The notes below the pieces were generated by a model that saw only the letters and a list, made by a program, of their open reading frames with translations, ran no database searches and had not been told where the DNA came from. Positions 8,231 through 18,601 of a stretch of DNA of 64,000 nt are shown in pieces. The DNA comes from CAWAVN01 sp963844315 (GTDB lineage: Bacteria; Planctomycetota; Planctomycetia; Planctomycetales; Planctomycetaceae): the NCBI GenBank assembly GCA_963844315.1, contig CAWJOC010000032.1:102904-166903 (forward strand). The letters run 5' to 3'. Numbering within the stretch: the first letter of the stretch is position 1; every line of letters begins with the position of its first letter. Both the position numbers and the translations under genes were made by a program.

Positions 8231-11200
8231 TTACGGTTTCTTCCCCAGAAACTCCCCCACGCGCTTTTGGTCGTAATGGGCCTCGGTTTTTGTGAAGAGA
8301 TCCAGTGCCCGTTTGGCGTGGGTTTGTTGCACATTGGCGTCTGGGTGATGTTGGGCCATTGTCCAATGGGTGAGGGCCTGTTCGTAGAGCATTTCCAATC
8401 GCTCGGCGGTATCGAGACTGCTTTGCCAATGCCCGAGCGCCTTCTCAGCGGAACCCGACACCAAGGCCAAATGCCCCTCCCAAAGTTCATAGCGGGGCTT
8501 CCCCATCGGAAAGACTTTGGCATAGGTTTTCATGACTTTGAGTGCCGAGCGCGCGGTGGCGAGGCAGGCTTTCTTTTTCGCCGGGTCTGTTTCCGCCTGG
8601 CGCCTGGCGAAATACACCTCGATCACGGCGGAATAGCCTTCGAGCATTAAGTACGAATTCGGACGGTCGAGCGCACGGATTTTTTTGAATGTGGCGTCCG
8701 CCGCCGCGGTGGCTTTCGAGAGATCTTGCTCGCGAAGCCGGGCCACCGCGAGAACGCCATGCACCATGATTTCCGAGATGCGGTCTCTGTTGACTTCAAA
8801 GAGGGCCAGGGCCGCTTCGGCGTGCGAGATGGTTTCGGGAAAATTCCCCAGCCTGAGCAAATTCAGCGCACAACCCCCGTGCCCCCACGCCTGATGCAGC
8901 ACATCGTCCCGCCGTTTGGAGCGTTCGTGGTGCTCCGTCCAAATCTTCAGCCCTTCGCGAAAATTCCCGGCGAAGTAATACGAGCCGCCCAGCACCGTGG
9001 AAGCCGATCCGAAATTGCGGTAGTCCCCCAGTTGCCGGTAGAGATCCAAAGCCTGGTTCAAACTCTCTCGGGCCTTGGACCAGTTCCCCAATCCGACGTG
9101 GTAGATTCCCGTCGTAAAATGCACCCAGGCGGAGGATGGGCGATGATCCACCTGGTCCACGGTGACCCGCGCCTGCTTCATGTACGATTCCGAGAGCTTT
9201 CGCCAGGGAATGGTCGCGGCGGTCAGCCCCATGTTCGCGAAAGCCCGCGAAAGCTCCGGAGATGGGCCGACCTGCTCCGCCAGATTCAGCATCCGCAGGC
9301 ATGCATACAAAAAGCCCAGCGTGTCGTTGGCGAGGTAATGAATCTCGGCCAATTGCTCCAGGATTTCCGCACCTTCAAGCAACTTTGGATCTGGATCGGA
9401 CTTGGCGACTTGGCCGGAACGCAGCCGATGCCAAACTTGCCGGACAATTTGACCGGCCAGGCGATGTAGACAACTCAACCTGGTGTTCGGGGCGGCCTCA
9501 CGCAGCCACGTCAAAGCCGTGAGGCAATGGTTTCGGCTGTCCTCCAGTTGCCCCAGACCCAAAAGCGCCGCGGCCCACCGCCGTTCCAGGCTCGCCCGAT
9601 AGAGTTGCTCCTCCGCCGAAAGTTCCTTGGGATGGGCGGGTTTGAGGCGATTGACCAGGGCACGGTAAAACTCCGCCGCCTCCTTGTGCGCGCCGTTTCT
9701 TAAAGCATGGTCTCCGGCTTGTTCCTGGTAGGCTTTGGCTTTTTCTTCCACGTCGGCTTGGTTCCAATGATGGGCCAACAAGGACACGGTGGCATTCGTC
9801 GTGCCTTCCGCAGATTCGTACCATTCCGCAATCGCCTGGTGCAGCGCCCGGCGTTGCTGGAATAGCATCAGGTTATACGCGACATCCTGAATAATCACGT
9901 GCTTGAAGGCGAAGATCAACTCCGGTTGCTCGCGAAAGCGGATCACAAGATCCCGCCCGCAAACGCTCTCCACGTGCTGAGGCAATTTGTCCCGGTCGGT
10001 GTGGATGGGATAGGTATGATAGAGCACCCGATACTCGAAATTCCGTCCGATGACGCTCGCGGTCTTGATCGTCAAAAGTTCCGACGGAGCCAGGCGGTCA
10101 AACCGGCTGCTGACCACGCCTCGGAGCGCGTTGGGGAAATTCATTCCGCCTAGCTCGGAAGACGGTCCGGCCAATTTGGCCGCATTGTTTTCGATCTTGA
10201 GCATTTCGGAATCCCTAAGCACAAACGTCAATTCTTCCGTGAATAAAGGGTTTCCTTCCGCTCGCTCGCAGATCCAGTGGACCACTTCCTGCGGAACAAG
10301 GGACACGCCCAGCCGTTGGCAAATCAAAAGCCGCGACGCTTCTTCGGACAGCGGTGTGAGATGGATGCTTGTAAAGTGCTCCAGTTCGCGAATTGCGGCA
10401 TAGTCCGCCGGAACTGGTTCATCCAAGGAGCGCGTGGCGATGGCCAAAAGCAAAGTGGGAACATCCCTGGCCACCTGCCGGGTAATGGCCCAAGAGGCCG
10501 AATCAAACCACTGCCCATCATCCAGGACGATGACCAAGGGCGATGGGCCGGAAAGTTTCCGCAATAATCCCTCGACCAATCGCCGCAAGTTCTCCGCACG
10601 GACTTTCCCCACCATGTCGCGGGTGGTGGGATTGTCGGGAATCTCGAGTGGCAGGATGCTGTTGAGCAGCGGAGCCAGCCCGCTGAGTTTCGGATCGGAT
10701 TCGAGCCAACCGAGCAAAGACTCCGCAGGCGATTTCGGAGCCTCGCCGGGGTCTGCGATTTCCTCCAGCAACTGAGAGATCACCGGACGCCAGACGTGAT
10801 ACGGGGAAGACTCCTCGATGGAATCCCCGCCTCCGGTCAATACGATGGTTCCTAAATCGTCCGCGGATTCGACCAGGTGCTGCACCAGCCGGGATTTTCC
10901 AATTCCCGCATCGCCTTCAATCAGGATCACTTTGGCTTTGCCGGTTTGCGAATGCTCCTGGAGGAGATTCCGAATCCGTTCCCGGTGCTCCTCATGTCCG
11001 AAAGTGACCGACTGCGACGCCTGCGTGAACTGCCACTGCTCGACGGGTTCAAAGATCGCAATGAGTTCCTCTTTGCCCTTGACCTGAATGGGTTCCTGAT
11101 CGGCAAATCGAAACCGGTGCTGGGCCAAATCGCGGGTCGCTTCATCGCAAAAAATGCGGTTTTGCGCGTGCTGCATCAAACGGGCGGCTACGTTGACCGT

Positions 11201-12326
11201 ATCCCCGATAATGGTGTATTCCCGGCGCTCGTCGCTGCCGACCAGCCCGCAAAAGCAATAGCCCGTCGTGATGCCGATTTGGGTCGAATGGCCCGCCTCG
11301 TTTAAGACGGCAAGCAGCCGCCGCGCCGCCAGGACCGCGCACGGGATCGTCTTCGTGGGTCCAAGGCGGCAGCCCAAAGACCACTACCGCCGTGACGCCT
11401 TTCTCATCCATGCTCAGTTTGTTTAAACTGCCTTGGGATTGGAGGACAATTCGCTCGATGGCCTTAACGACCTCTTGGGCCATGCTCAAGGGAATGGACG
11501 AATTGAGCCATGGCAGATTGACGAACATCACCGAAATCTGCCGCAGTTCCGCCATCCAATCCTGTTGGCCCGCGGCCAATCTCGCGGCAATGCCGGCCGG
11601 CAGAGACGCCCGAAGGCCAGCTTCCATCGATTCGGTCAAATGGGGCATGGGAAGCGCATCGGTCTTTCCCGGCGGAATGACTTTCGTGACCACCACGCAA
11701 TCGTTGGCGAGCACCTCTCCCTGGCAGTGAGGCTTTAAGACATTCCAGGCGGACGGGCTGGCGACGACTTTTTCCACGTCGGCAAATTGTGACGTGGCCT
11801 TGATGTCCAGAAGCGGCGTCCCCGTGAGAAGCAGTTCCCACCGCCCCGCGACGCCGCCCAATTCCAGGATCCGAAACTCGCCCGCCACGAGATGAATCCG
11901 CAGCTTCAAGGCAATGCTGCCCTCTTGGAATTTTGCCAAAGCCGACTGAACGACCAACCCGCAGCGGGCGGCTTCGAGCGTGGCGGCTTCCAGGGATTCC
12001 CAGACCTGGTTCACGGGCCAAAACGCAAGCAGGGCATCGCCCGCGAATTTGACCACATCCCCGCCGTGCTCGTGAACGTGCCGGATGAGCAGTCCGAAAT
12101 ACTGATTCAATAATTCGGTCAGTTCCTCCGCCCCGGCCCGGTGATTCTGGGCCAAGTGGTCCGCCAACCGGCCAAAACCCGCGATGTCGGCGAACAAGCA
12201 GCGCACCGGCGCAAGTTCCTCCCGAGGCTCCGTGAGCGGCTTGGGATTCGCCTCCAGTCGCTGGATCACCAGGCGCGGGACATAGCTGGCTAACGTGTCG
12301 AGGGAAACAGACATTGCGTTCTGCAT
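8231..12326 (-). CDS. Soluble adenylyl cyclase (ADCY10-like): tandem class III cyclase domains, AAA ATPase, TPR (frameshifted)
   Basis: About 1365 residues in four parts. Cyclase domain 1 (about 40-215) keeps both metal-binding Asp motifs, FADIAGFGRLAD and GGDVVKFAGDALLAFW. Domain 2 (about 265-430) lacks the first metal Asp (MFVNLPWL) but keeps LNKLSMDEKGVTAVVVFG and GDTVNVAARLM, the Lys, Asn and Arg that complete an active site across the dimer. An STAND/AAA-type NTPase follows with Walker A EGDAGIGKSRL and Walker B VIVLDDGQWF, then a long TPR-like tail. Domain order and motifs match animal soluble adenylyl cyclase. One base is missing near 11333 (EDDPVR in one frame, AVLAARRLLAV in another). 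The start is 12326, or 12314 for MSVSLDTLASYVPRL. It should make cAMP in the cytoplasm; the trigger is unknown. Confidence 0.88.
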
Positions 12327-12362
12327 ACCAAACGAAGTGGGTTTGGAGTCCTGTCATTGCTG

Positions 12363-12427
12363 TGAGCGGCCCGGCGCTAGCCGCCGGTTCTTCATCCAAA
12401 AACCGGCGGCTAGCGCCGGGCCGCTCA
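12363..12427. terminator. 27-bp perfect inverted repeat downstream of the MDR gene
   Basis: Arms 12363-12389 and 12401-12427 (core GGCCCGGCGCTAGCCGCCGG) are perfectly complementary with an 11-base loop. It starts at the 3' end of the minus-strand MDR gene (12440) and ends 37 bases before the cyclase gene. It could act as a terminator or attenuator between them, though no T-run follows. It may belong to a dispersed palindrome family. Confidence 0.6.
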
Positions 12428-12439
12428 GTTATCCCGACC

Positions 12440-13467
12440 TTATGTTTCGCTGCCGATTCGGAGCAAGACTTTTCCACCGCGTCCGGGCCGTTCGGATTGT
12501 CGGGCGGCTTTGGCGATGTCTTCCAGAGGATACGTTTCCCCCACGTCGGAAACCAGGATCCCCGCCTTCATCAATTGCGTGATCTTGCGGACGAGTTTGA
12601 GTTTCCCGACCACTCCCAGAGCCTGCATGTGCCGGGACAGCCAAAAGCCTTCGACCCGGCTGCCGACGGTCATCAGTTGCCGGGGCGAAAACGTGAGCGG
12701 GCTTTCGTCCAACGTGCCATAAACCAGCATCCGCCCGTTGTCTCCCAGACACCCGATCACGGCGGATCCGGTGGTCCCGCCCACGGGATCAATCGCATAG
12801 CCAACTCCAGAAGTTTCCAGTCAGTTCGCGGACTTCTTTTTGCAGGGCTTCGCTGGAGGATTCTCTGTCCATCGAACACCAGCACCTCATCGGCACCGAG
12901 GGATTTGAGTTCGTCGACCTGCTCCGGTCGGCGGACAATGTTGATTGTCGTAAACCCGAAATGCTTTCCCAGGCGGATCACCATCCGACCCAATGCCGAT
13001 CCGGCGGCAGTTTGCAAAAGCCATCCGCCCTTTGGCACTTGAAGGACTTCGCGAGTCATGACGTAGGCTGTGGCGGGGTTCACGAAAAACATCGCCGCTT
13101 GTTCGAGAGGCAATTGGGAAGACAGCGGAATGGCCTGCTTGGCCGGGATCACGGCGTAATCGGCCCAATTCCCGGTTTGCCGGTTCATCACGGCCACCCG
13201 TTTGCCCAGGAGAAACTTTCCCAAAAGCCCGCCGCCGCTTGCCTCGACGATTCCCACGCCTTCGTAGCCCGGCGTTGCGGGAAGTGTCGGGCGTTTGCCG
13301 TAGGTTCCGCGGACGGTCATCAAATCGGAAGGATTGATCGGGCTGGCGAGCATCCGCACGCGGACTTCCCCAGGTTTAGGGACAGGCAGCGGAACCTCCT
13401 TGATCCGCAGAACCTCCGCCGGTTCGCCGAATTCCTCAAACACAATCGCCCGCATGGAATCATTCAT
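12440..13467 (-). CDS. MDR-family oxidoreductase resembling mitochondrial-type 2-enoyl thioester reductase / quinone oxidoreductase (two frameshifts)
   Basis: A GroES-like N-terminus (PKPGEVRVRMLASPINPSDL, LPATPGYEGVGIV) is followed by a Rossmann domain (LLQTAAGSALGRMVIRLGKH, then GGTTGSAVIGCLGDNGRMLVYG), about 340 residues after repair. The INPSD motif and the lack of structural zinc cysteines place it with MECR/ETR1 and quinone reductases, which use NADPH. Two indels, near 12875 (after VLVFDG) and near 12815 (before YAIDPVGGTTG), move the frame twice. Substrate is inferred only. It sits 19 bases after the methyltransferase on the same strand. Confidence 0.82.
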
Positions 13468-13486
13468 GAGTTTTGAAATCCCGCCT

Positions 13487-14681
13487 TCAATCTGGCCCGG
13501 CCAGCGTTTCGATGTGCAGTTGCGTTAAGGCTTTATCCAGATGAAATTCGTCAATTCCCAAAGCGGCCTTGAAGTTTTCGTAGTCGCTGGCAGCGGATGG
13601 GGAAACCGCCAAACCCACCGGCCGGCGAATGGCCCGGATCAGCACGTTTTTCGCCGTGTGCTCCATGTCGATGAATTCGATCACCTGGGTTTTGTAGCCC
13701 AGGGCTTCCAAAGCCTGGGCACGAAGGGCATCGGTCATAATCGCCGCCATCCGCTCCTTGAGGATGCCATGTTGCCCAATCACGGGCCAGACCGAAGGCG
13801 GAAGCTTCGCCGCCAGTTCGTGCTGGCAACAGGGCACGGCGAAAATCACGTCGGCCTGCCAGGCGACGGCTTTGGCGATGGCTTCATCGGTCGCGGTGTC
13901 GCAAGCGTGCAGCGAAACCGCCAAATGAATTTGTTCCTCTTGGTGATTCCAAAGATCGCCCTCGCGAAATTCCAGTCCCTTGAGTCCCAAGCGGTCTGCG
14001 ATGTCCCGGCAATGGCGGACCACATCGGCCTTCCGATCCAGGCCCACGATTTGAACCTCTCTCCCATGCACCACCGTCAAGAGATGATGCAGCGCAAACG
14101 TGAGGTAGCTTTTCCCGCAGCCAAAATCCACCACCTTCGAGCCGCCCGGTCTTGGGAAGATGGGGACGACATCATTCACCAATTCCAAATAGCGGTTGAT
14201 CTGGCGGAATTTCTTGTAATGGCTGGCCTTGACCTGGCCTTCGGGCGTCATCACGCCGATTTCCGCCAGAAACGCACACGGCTGGTTTTCCGGCAAAAGA
14301 TACTGCTTCTCGCGGTTATGGCCGCTTGGGAGAGTCCTGGGGCCGTTTGCTCGGCGCGTGGGAGGAAACGTGAACCTTTCCCTTGCGGTTTTTCCTGGCC
14401 GCGTAATCGGCCAGGGACGTGAAAACGTGCCCGTGGGCATAAGTGCTTCCGAAGAGTCCACACGCTTTCTTCAAGGTGTCTTCCGGGGAAAGATTCTCGT
14501 GCGTTTCCTGCCCATTGATTTGAGCCGACCACTGATAGCACCGGCTTCCCCGAAGTTCCAACGGGCGCACCGTGAGTTTTTCTTCCTGGACCGGGCATGG
14601 TTTCAAGGGCTTACTGAGCACCAAACACAATAAGTCTTCGTTCCAAAGGGCGGTTTGCAGAATCGCTTCAAAATCCGGCAT
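13487..14681 (-). CDS. Class I SAM-dependent methyltransferase with N-terminal accessory domain (frameshifted)
   Basis: After repair about 398 residues. The N-terminal part (MPDFEAILQTALWNED to YAARKNRKGKVHVSSHAP) lies in one frame and the rest in another, with the switch near 14330, just before HNREKQYLLPE. The catalytic domain has SAM motif I VVDFGCGKSYLTFALHHLL, motif II VGLDRKADVVRHC and a late VSLHACDTATDEAIAKAV, then AVPCCQHELAAKL. HACDTATD and PCCQHE are shared with a methyltransferase family of unassigned substrate, possibly RNA. The start at 14681 is the first ATG giving a compact N-terminus. Confidence 0.8.
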
Positions 14682-14846
14682 GGGGCAATCGATCACAATA
14701 TGTGGTGGTCTCAAAAATCCCCCTCTCAATGGATGCGCGGGGCAAAAGGACCGCTTGTCGAGAGATTGGGGATGTGAGTATACTTCGATATTGTGCCCGA
14801 AACCTTCGGGCCTGTTTATCTTAGCCAAAAAATGGGTGAAATCACC

Positions 14847-16259
14847 ATGACGAAACGTTTCCTGGCCATCTGCGGCACGGTTACCACGATGAGTCTCCTT
14901 GCCGTGGGGGGCTGGCTGATGCTTCAGCCGGAACCCGCCCAAGCCGCCAATCCCGATTGGCTCACGGACATGCAAAAAGCCCAGGAAATCGCGGCCAAGG
15001 AAAAGAAAGATTTGCTCATCAATTTCACCGGCTCGGACTGGTGCGGTTGGTGCATCCGGCTGAAGGACGAAGTTTTCACCAAAGAGGGATTCGAGAAAGC
15101 CAAGGACAAGTTCGTGCTGGTCGAAATGGACTTTCCCTCGGATGAAAGCATCGTGCCTCCCAAAACCCGCGAGCAAAACGAGACTTGGAGCAACCGCTTC
15201 GGCATCGAGGGCTTTCCCACCATCGTTCTGACGGATGCCCAAGGACGCCCGTATGGTTCCCTGGGATACGTCGAGGGCGGTCCACCGGCGTTTTTGGCCC
15301 AATTGGACAAAGTCGCCAAAGTCCGCGAATCGCGGGATGCGGATTTCGCCAAGGCGAAAGAGGCGAAGGGGTTGGAGAAGGCCAAACTGCTGGCGTCGGC
15401 CATCGAAAAAATCCCCGCAGAATACCAATTGCCCAGTTACCGCGCCGAGGTGCAGGAAATCATTTCGCTGGACGGCCAGGACCAGGCCGGTTTGAAAACC
15501 CAATTCACGAAAATCGTGCATCAATCCGACGCCAACGAACGCCTGAAAAAACTCCAGGAGGAGGTTCGCGTCGCCTACGACAAAGATGGAGCGGACGCCG
15601 CTTTGAAACTGGTCAAAGAGGCCATCCAATCCGAGGAAGCAAAAACGAACCCCGTCCTCAAGAGCAATTTGGCCCAAGCCGAAGTGCATCTGATGGTGAC
15701 CTTCGGCCAAACCGACAAGGCTCTGAAAGCCTACGACGCTTTAATCGCGGATGCCGGAGACGATGCCCAGGCTCAATTGGCCTATTTGACGAAAAAAGCG
15801 GAAGTCCTTTCCGAGGCCGAACGATTCGAAGAAGCCCTGGAGGCTTACAATTCCCTGCTGCCGAAAACCGAAAAAGGCACGGACGAGTGGCTGACCGTGC
15901 AACTGCATCGCGGGGAACTCTTGAAGAAGGACAAAAAGCCCAAGGACGCCGCCGCCATCTTCGATGAGATGCTGACCGCCGAGTCGCTGGTTCCGGTGCA
16001 AAAGGCGATGCTCCTCGTTTATGCCGCCGAAGCCTATCATGAAGCCAAACTCACGGAAGAAACATCCGCCCGTGCCCAAAAGGCCCAGACGCTGCTCAAG
16101 GAACTGAGCGAATCCGAGGAATTCCCTCCCCAATTCATTGAGCAACTGAAAGGCCGCTTGAAAGACGTCTCCGGGGAAAAGAAAACCGAAGAGAAGTCCG
16201 AGAAGGCGGAGTCTAAGACCGAAGAGAAGTCCGAGAAAGCGGAACCTAAAGCCGAATAA
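14847..16259 (+). CDS. Secreted thioredoxin-fold protein with TPR-like C-terminal region
   Basis: About 470 residues. A signal peptide of roughly 36 residues (TKRFLAICG, then SLLAVGGWLML, with cleavage around AQA/ANP) precedes a thioredoxin domain whose active site is GSDWCGWC (CxxC), followed by the cis-Pro region GIEGFPTIVLTD. From about residue 170 the protein is helical with TPR-like repeats, and it ends in a Lys/Glu-rich tail of imperfect TEEKSEKAE repeats. It is likely a periplasmic thiol-disulfide protein. ATGs at 14832 and 14847 both fit; 14847 gives the shorter, better signal peptide. A strong terminator follows. Confidence 0.85.
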   Translation: MTKRFLAICGTVTTMSLLAVGGWLMLQPEPAQAANPDWLTDMQKAQEIAAKEKKDLLINFTGSDWCGWCIRLKDEVFTKEGFEKAKDKFVLVEMDFPSDESIVPPKTREQNETWSNRFGIEGFPTIVLTDAQGRPYGSLGYVEGGPPAFLAQLDKVAKVRESRDADFAKAKEAKGLEKAKLLASAIEKIPAEYQLPSYRAEVQEIISLDGQDQAGLKTQFTKIVHQSDANERLKKLQEEVRVAYDKDGADAALKLVKEAIQSEEAKTNPVLKSNLAQAEVHLMVTFGQTDKALKAYDALIADAGDDAQAQLAYLTKKAEVLSEAERFEEALEAYNSLLPKTEKGTDEWLTVQLHRGELLKKDKKPKDAAAIFDEMLTAESLVPVQKAMLLVYAAEAYHEAKLTEETSARAQKAQTLLKELSESEEFPPQFIEQLKGRLKDVSGEKKTEEKSEKAESKTEEKSEKAEPKAE

Positions 16260-16277
16260 ATCTTTCAGTGCATTCCG

Positions 16278-16320
16278 CAGGGCGAGCAAAGCCTGACGTT
16301 GGTTTTGCTCGCCCTGTTTT
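16278..16320 (+). terminator. Rho-independent terminator
   Basis: A 13-bp perfect stem CAGGGCGAGCAAA / TTTGCTCGCCCTG (16278-16290 and 16304-16316) with a 13-base loop is followed directly by TTTT, 19 bases after the thioredoxin-TPR stop codon. Confidence 0.88.
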
Positions 16321-16420
16321 CACATGAGCGCTATCGCCAACTGTGGCAGCAGTCGGTAAAATTCCCCGTTTTCGCGGGAAGTTTTTGCAGCAACACTTTT
16401 TTACTCACAGATTTAAGGCA

Positions 16421-18094
16421 ATGTCTCAGCAATACATATTCACGATTGAAGGTCTCACCAAGCATTTCGGCGAGAAGGAAGTTCTGCACAACATCTGGCT
16501 GGCGTTTTATCCCGGCGCGAAGATTGGGGTGCTCGGCAACAACGGAGCGGGGAAAAGCTCGCTCCTCAAAATCATGGCCTTGGAAGATACCGATTTCATG
16601 GGGACCGCCCGGCCCATGAAGGGGATACGCATCGGCTATTTCCCACAGGAACCCAGGCTCGACCAATGGGAAACTGTGGAAGAGTGCATTCAAGATGCCG
16701 TCCGCGATTCGCAGGGGATTTTGGACCGCTACAACGAAATCAATATGAAGCTTTGCGAGGATCTCTCTCCGGAAGACATGGAGGATTTGCTCACCGAGCA
16801 GTCGAAGGTCCAAGACCAGATTGATGCCGCCAATCTGTGGGAGTTGGACCGACTGGTGGAGATGGCGATGGACGCGATGCGACTGCCGCCCGGCGATGCC
16901 AAGATTGCGAATCTCTCCGGCGGCGAGAAACGCCGGGTCGCGCTGTGCCGGTTGGTGCTGCAAACCCCGGACATGCTGCTTTTGGATGAACCGACCAACC
17001 ACTTGGATGCCGAGTCGGTCGCCTGGCTGGAACGGTATCTGCACGATTTCAAGGGAACCGTGGTGGCGGTCACGCACGATCGGTATTTTCTGGATAACGT
17101 CGCCGGTTGGATTTTGGAACTCGACCGGGGCCACGGCTATCCGTATGAAGGCAACTATTCCTCGTGGCTCGAACAAAAACAATCCCGCCTTGCCGTCGAG
17201 CAAAAACGCGAAACCCGCCGGCAAAAGGAATTGGCCCGCGAACTGGAATGGGTCCGCATGTCGCCCAAAGCCCGGCAATCCAAAAACCGGGCACGATTGC
17301 AGCGGTACGAGCAACTAGCCGCCCAGGAATACGATGCCCGCGATGAAGCCCCGGACATCCAAATCCCCGTCGCCCGCCCTTTAAGCGATCTGGTCGTCAG
17401 GGCCAAGGATGTGTCCAAAGCCTTCGCCGATAAGCTCTTGTTCGAGAATCTGAATTTCGATCTGCCGCGCGGCGGGATTGTCGGGGTCATCGGTCCCAAC
17501 GGGGCCGGCAAGACCACGCTGTTCCGCATGATCGTGGGTCAGGAAGAACCGACCAGCGGCGAGTTGCGGATGGGCGAATCCGTCGAACTCTCCTACGTCG
17601 ATCAAAACCGCGACCTGTTGAACGACGGCAAAACCGTGTACGAGGAAATCTCCGGCGGCGTCGATCAACTGGACGTCGGCGGCACGCGGATTCATGCCCG
17701 CGCCTATTGCGGACGCTTCAACTTCAAGGGGCAAGACCAGCAGAAAAAAGTCGGCCAGCTTTCCGGCGGGGAACGAAACCGCGTGCATCTCGCGAAACTC
17801 CTTCGCTCCGGCGGGAATCTCTTGCTCTTGGATGAACCCTCGAACGATCTCGACGTGGACACGCTCAGGGCGCTCGAAGAGGGCCTGATGAACTTCGGCG
17901 GCTGCGCGATGGTCACAAGCCACGACCGCTGGTTCTTGGACCGCATCGCCACGCACATCTTGGCGTTTGAAGGCGACAGCCAAGTGGTCTGGCACGAAGG
18001 CAACTACGAAAGCTACGAAGCCGACCGCCACGCCCGCTTAGGCACTGATGCTGACAACCCCCACCGCATCCGCTACCGCCCAGTCGTTCGATAA
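16421..18094 (+). CDS. ettA: Energy-dependent translational throttle protein EttA (ABC-F ATPase)
   Basis: 557 residues with two ABC ATPase domains and no membrane segment. NBD1 has Walker A GNNGAGKSS, signature LSGGEKRR and Walker B LLLDEPTNHLD. NBD2 has GPNGAGKTT, LSGGERNR and LLLDEPSNDLD. An arm insertion and a charged interdomain linker (KQSRLAVEQKRETRRQKE) lie between. EttA-type ABC-F proteins bind the ribosomal E site and gate translation elongation by ATP/ADP ratio. The ATG at 16421 gives MSQQYIFTIEGLTKHFGEKE; the longer open frame upstream is not conserved. Single intact frame. Confidence 0.93.
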   Translation: MSQQYIFTIEGLTKHFGEKEVLHNIWLAFYPGAKIGVLGNNGAGKSSLLKIMALEDTDFMGTARPMKGIRIGYFPQEPRLDQWETVEECIQDAVRDSQGILDRYNEINMKLCEDLSPEDMEDLLTEQSKVQDQIDAANLWELDRLVEMAMDAMRLPPGDAKIANLSGGEKRRVALCRLVLQTPDMLLLDEPTNHLDAESVAWLERYLHDFKGTVVAVTHDRYFLDNVAGWILELDRGHGYPYEGNYSSWLEQKQSRLAVEQKRETRRQKELARELEWVRMSPKARQSKNRARLQRYEQLAAQEYDARDEAPDIQIPVARPLSDLVVRAKDVSKAFADKLLFENLNFDLPRGGIVGVIGPNGAGKTTLFRMIVGQEEPTSGELRMGESVELSYVDQNRDLLNDGKTVYEEISGGVDQLDVGGTRIHARAYCGRFNFKGQDQQKKVGQLSGGERNRVHLAKLLRSGGNLLLLDEPSNDLDVDTLRALEEGLMNFGGCAMVTSHDRWFLDRIATHILAFEGDSQVVWHEGNYESYEADRHARLGTDADNPHRIRYRPVVR

Positions 18095-18109
18095 GGTTCC
18101 GCAATCACC

Positions 18110-18409
18110 ATGGAGAAGCGACCCAACGAGATTGGCGGAACCCGAGTCGTTGCCTGGGCTGTCGTTGATGCAACGATCAAACCAACTGGCAAATGCACAC
18201 ATTGGGTTCTAGATCAAGTTGTCCCTCGCGCTACTCGGCTTGTTATTGGCCACGATGAACAGGATACGGGTGGCTACTTCTTGTTGGATTGTGATCGAGA
18301 TTGGAATTCAATGGCAGACACTTGGCATCAAACTCTCGCCGAAGCCAAACATCAAGCCGAGTTCGAATACCAAGGAATTAGTCTCATGTTGGCAAGAACT
18401 TCCATTTGA
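18110..18409 (+). CDS. Small hypothetical protein, 99 aa
   Basis: An ATG-started frame 15 bases after ettA, beginning MEKRPNEIGGTRVVAWAVVD and ending ISLMLARTSI. It contains HWVLDQVV, FLLDCDRDWNSMADTWHQT and EAKHQAEFEYQGI. No signal peptide, transmembrane segment or metal motif is visible. The acidic, aromatic-rich C-terminal half looks like a folded cytoplasmic domain rather than noise. No family was recognised; it may be cotranscribed with ettA. Confidence 0.55.
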   Translation: MEKRPNEIGGTRVVAWAVVDATIKPTGKCTHWVLDQVVPRATRLVIGHDEQDTGGYFLLDCDRDWNSMADTWHQTLAEAKHQAEFEYQGISLMLARTSI

Positions 18410-18601
18410 ACAGCCTTCATGCGAAATTCTTCCGCCTGAGTAGGCAAAGACGGGGGAAATTGGGTAGGCTTGAGGACTTCGCGAAATTGAAGCTGGTTTT
18501 TCCCGATTCGGTCTGCGGGAAGTTTTCGCATTGGGCAATTTCGGGCATTCGCGTACAATTCGGAACTTTCAATCAGGAATTTAGCGGGCACGGAGCCGTT
18601 T

